Both the position numbers and the translations under genes were made by a program. The notes under the pieces were generated by a model. The model ran no database searches. It saw only the letters and a list, made by a program, of their open reading frames with translations, and was not told the origin of the DNA. This document shows positions 6,496-8,509 of a DNA stretch of 8,509 nt, one piece after another. Position 1 is the first letter of the stretch. Each line of letters begins with the position of its first letter. The stretch is from Bacteroidales bacterium. Its GTDB lineage: Bacteria; Bacteroidota; Bacteroidia; Bacteroidales; GCA-2748055. The stretch spans positions 1 through 8,509 of the forward strand of contig JANTFK010000117.1 in assembly GCA_024763595.1 (NCBI GenBank), written 5' to 3'.

Positions 6496-7314
6496 ATGAG
6501 AATTGTAATTAAAGACACCAGAAGTGAAACCGGAAAATGGGTTGCTGATTATATTATTGGAAAAATTAAAGCTTTCGGCCCCACTGCGGAGAAGCCATTC
6601 GTAATGGGCCTGCCCACCGGATCATCCCCATTACCCGTATATGAGGAGTGGGTAAGAATGTATAAAGCAGGAGAGATCTCATTTAAGAATGTGGTTACAT
6701 TCAATATGGATGAATATGTAGGTATTCCTGAAGATCACTCGGAGAGCTATCATTCGTTCATGTATGAGAATCTTTTCAATCATATAGATATTCCCAAAGA
6801 GAATATCAATATCCTGGATGGGAACGGAGCCGACCTGGAAAAGGTTTGCAGGGATTATGAGGCGAAGATAAAGAACTATGGCGGTATTAAGCTGTTCCTG
6901 GGAGGGATCGGTCCGGATGGTCATATTGCCTTTAACGAACCCGGATCTTCACTGGTCTCCAGGACCAGGGTAAAAACCCTGAGCTATGATACCATCTTGG
7001 CCAATTCCAGATTTTTTGACAATGATATGTCCAAGGTGCCGACACAGGCCCTTACCGTAGGTGTAGGAACCGTAATGGATGCCGAAGAGGTGGTGATCAT
7101 TATCACCGGTTATAACAAGGCCAGGGCTGTCAGAGAGGTTATCGAAGGGGGCGTTAGTCACATGTGGACCGTATCCATGTTACAGTTGCACGAGCATGCC
7201 ATCATTGCCTGTGATGAACCTGCAACCATGGAATTGCAAATGGAGAGTGTCAAGTACTTCAAGGACATTGAGGAGATAGCCCATTCCAATATTCCGCAAA
7301 GACCTGAATCATGA
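6496..7314 (+). CDS. nagB: glucosamine-6-phosphate deaminase
   Basis: A 272-residue cytoplasmic NagB that converts glucosamine-6-phosphate to fructose-6-phosphate and ammonia, linking amino-sugar breakdown to glycolysis. It aligns almost without gaps to E. coli NagB, so numbering agrees: D72 (NMDEYVG), D141 and H143 (GPDGHIAFNE) and E148 are the catalytic residues. The phosphate loop is MGLPTGSSP (37-45). The residues that bind the activator N-acetylglucosamine-6-phosphate in E. coli (S151, S152, R158, K160, Y254) are all identical, so allosteric control is likely kept. The last residues (about 266-272) run slightly past the E. coli protein. The gene begins 25 bases after the synthetase stop, in an A-rich leader without a Shine-Dalgarno sequence, and its TGA overlaps the next ATG as ATGA. 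A RapZ-domain gene, a possible sensor of the same substrate, lies in the divergent unit upstream. Confidence 0.96.
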   Translation: MRIVIKDTRSETGKWVADYIIGKIKAFGPTAEKPFVMGLPTGSSPLPVYEEWVRMYKAGEISFKNVVTFNMDEYVGIPEDHSESYHSFMYENLFNHIDIPKENINILDGNGADLEKVCRDYEAKIKNYGGIKLFLGGIGPDGHIAFNEPGSSLVSRTRVKTLSYDTILANSRFFDNDMSKVPTQALTVGVGTVMDAEEVVIIITGYNKARAVREVIEGGVSHMWTVSMLQLHEHAIIACDEPATMELQMESVKYFKDIEEIAHSNIPQRPES

Positions 7315-8509
7315 GTCACAGGTCTTTAACAAATACAGAAATAACAGCCCTACAGAATCAGGGCTGTTTTTCTTCCGACTGGTCTGCTATCAGCGTACCG
7401 GCTGATTTTTCAACCGAATCAGTTCACGGTGTACGTTTTGAGGGCAAAGTTGTACTGGGGAGCCTGGGTGGACAGCTGGTAACCGGAGATGGAGAAACGC
7501 GCGTTTCAGGGCTCTGTAATTGTAAAATAGAGCGTTGTACAATCGGTAACAATGCCCTGATAGAGAACGTTTCACTGCTCCGGAACTATGATGTGGGTGA
7601 AGGGGTTGTTATCGAGAATGTAAATACCCTGGCGGTAAACGGTACTACTTCTTTTGGCAACGGGTTTGAAATTGATGTGTTGAATGAAGGAGGAGGGAGA
7701 GAACTTCCGATCTTTGATAAGCTGAATGCCCAGCTTGCCTATATGATGGTGAGTTACCGGCATGATGCTGCATTTATGAAGGCCATGAACAAAATGGTTG
7801 AGGATTATGCGGCGAAAAAGCGTTCGAAGAGGGGTGTCATCGGAACAGGTGCAGTGATCAGAAATACCGCTTCTATTTATAATGTGGAAATCGGGGCATA
7901 TGCCTCAATTGCAGGTGCATCCCTGTTACAGAACGGAACTATTGTAAGCAACCGGCATGCGCCGGCTTCCATTGGAGAAAATGTGATTGCCAGGAACTTC
8001 ATTATACTTTCCGGTTCCCGTGTGGATAGCGGAGCACTGCTGGACAAAAGTTTCATCGGTCAGGGGGTGGAAATGGGGAAGCAGTTCTCTGCTGAGAACA
8101 GTCTCTTCTTTGCCAACTCGGAAGCATTTCATGGCGAGGCGGTAAGCATTTTTGCCGGGCCCTATACGGTTACCCATCATAAATCCACGCTGCTGATAGC
8201 AGGTATGTTCTCTTTTTATAATGCAGGTAGCGGAACCAACCAGAGCAATCATATGTATAAGCTTGGCCCGGTTCACCAGGGTATCGTGGAACGTGGCTCG
8301 AAAACCGGTTCATTTGCCTATCTGTTATGGCCCTGCCGTGTGGGAGCCTATTCTGTGGTAATGGGAAAAAACCTGGCCAATTTCGATACCAGCGAATTCC
8401 CCTTTTCCTATATCAATGTGGACAAAGAAAAAAGTACGCTCACCCCGGGTATGAATCTGTTTACTGTGGGAACCCGGCGCGATTATGAGAAATGGCCACA
8501 GCGGGATAA
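7311..8509 (+). CDS. DUF4954-family left-handed beta-helix protein, partial at 3' end
   Basis: The reading frame opens at ATG 7311, overlaps the nagB stop by four bases, and stays open to the window edge, giving 399 residues with no stop. It matches the Bacteroidota DUF4954 family as I remember it: N-terminus SLTNTEITALQNQGC..DWS, then imperfect hexapeptide repeats of a left-handed beta-helix such as CTIGNNALIENV (76-87), VIGTGAVIRN (176-185), VEIGAYASIAGA (192-203) and SIGENVIARN (220-229). The strongly conserved block is FAGPYTVTHHKSTLLIAGMF (281-300) with SFYNAGSGTNQSNHMYKLGP (301-320), then ERGSKTG, LTPGMNLFTVGTRRDYEKWP near the edge. Hexapeptide proteins are often acyltransferases or sugar nucleotidyltransferase-like enzymes, but the activity of this family is not known to me. 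The full family protein is longer, so the C-terminal part lies outside. Coupling to nagB suggests a role near amino-sugar or nucleotide-sugar metabolism; that is inference. Confidence 0.85.
   Translation, partial: MSHRSLTNTEITALQNQGCFSSDWSAISVPADFSTESVHGVRFEGKVVLGSLGGQLVTGDGETRVSGLCNCKIERCTIGNNALIENVSLLRNYDVGEGVVIENVNTLAVNGTTSFGNGFEIDVLNEGGGRELPIFDKLNAQLAYMMVSYRHDAAFMKAMNKMVEDYAAKKRSKRGVIGTGAVIRNTASIYNVEIGAYASIAGASLLQNGTIVSNRHAPASIGENVIARNFIILSGSRVDSGALLDKSFIGQGVEMGKQFSAENSLFFANSEAFHGEAVSIFAGPYTVTHHKSTLLIAGMFSFYNAGSGTNQSNHMYKLGPVHQGIVERGSKTGSFAYLLWPCRVGAYSVVMGKNLANFDTSEFPFSYINVDKEKSTLTPGMNLFTVGTRRDYEKWPQRD
7344..7372 (+). terminator. terminator-like hairpin inside the 5' end of the DUF4954 gene
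   Basis: ACAGCCCT (7344-7351) pairs perfectly with AGGGCTGT (7360-7367) across an 8-base loop, and the stem runs straight into TTTTTC, the form of an intrinsic terminator. It lies 30 bases past the nagB stop but within codons 12-21 of the next gene. Those codons match the conserved family N-terminus, so a later start is unlikely. It could partly end nagB transcripts or act as a translation-sensitive attenuator. The hairpin is directly seen; its function is inferred. Confidence 0.5.

Noticed and set aside
7346..7400. A later start for the DUF4954 gene, which would leave the hairpin as an ordinary nagB terminator.
   Set aside because: The residues encoded before and across the hairpin match the family's N-terminus (LT..EI..L..QGC...DWS), and the ATGA overlap supports the early start.
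1..8509. Transposase genes, long direct or inverted repeats, CRISPR arrays, or toxin/defence genes.
   Set aside because: None seen on reading both strands; all long frames are accounted for by metabolic, transport or carrier genes.

Overview
The window looks like a chromosomal segment of a Bacteroidota bacterium, probably of the Bacteroidales/Marinilabiliales type. Four things suggest this: a sugar-kinase/RapZ C-domain fusion gene and a DUF4954 gene, both characteristic of that phylum; start regions that are A/T-rich and mostly lack a Shine-Dalgarno sequence; promoter-like elements resembling the Bacteroidota TTTG / TAnnTTTG signal; and moderate GC content. The assignment comes from gene content, not a database search. 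I see no mobile element, CRISPR array, tRNA or rRNA.

Left part (1-2286): a BASS-family (bile acid:sodium symporter-like) membrane transporter runs leftward and is cut by the window edge. It is divergent, across 67 bases, from a rightward enolase-superfamily (mandelate racemase/muconate lactonizing type) enzyme with an N-terminal twin-arginine motif. The pair could take up and convert an organic or sugar acid, but the substrate cannot be read from the sequence.

Middle (2304-4073): a leftward gene, convergent with the enolase-family gene, encodes an aminoglycoside-phosphotransferase-fold sugar kinase (AmgK-like) fused to the C-terminal domain of RapZ. Its Walker-type RapZ N-terminal domain is absent. 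A divergent regulatory gap of about 336 bases follows, with one promoter candidate pointing each way.

Right part (4074-8509): four rightward genes are tightly spaced and probably form an operon: a small acyl carrier protein, a fused alpha-beta ADP-forming acyl-CoA synthetase, glucosamine-6-phosphate deaminase (NagB, with catalytic and allosteric residues intact), and a DUF4954 left-handed beta-helix protein that runs off the right edge. nagB and the DUF4954 gene overlap by ATGA. A perfect 8-bp GC-rich hairpin followed by a T run lies inside the first 20 codons of the DUF4954 gene.

The linking theme is amino-sugar phosphate metabolism. NagB consumes glucosamine-6-phosphate, the metabolite that RapZ senses in E. 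coli, and AmgK-type kinases act on N-acetyl amino sugars of the cell wall. The most notable observations are the intragenic terminator-like hairpin, the kinase-RapZ fusion with an A9 tract just before the domain junction, and the pairing of an ACP with an ADP-forming synthetase. I do not find convincing evidence of a wholly new system.
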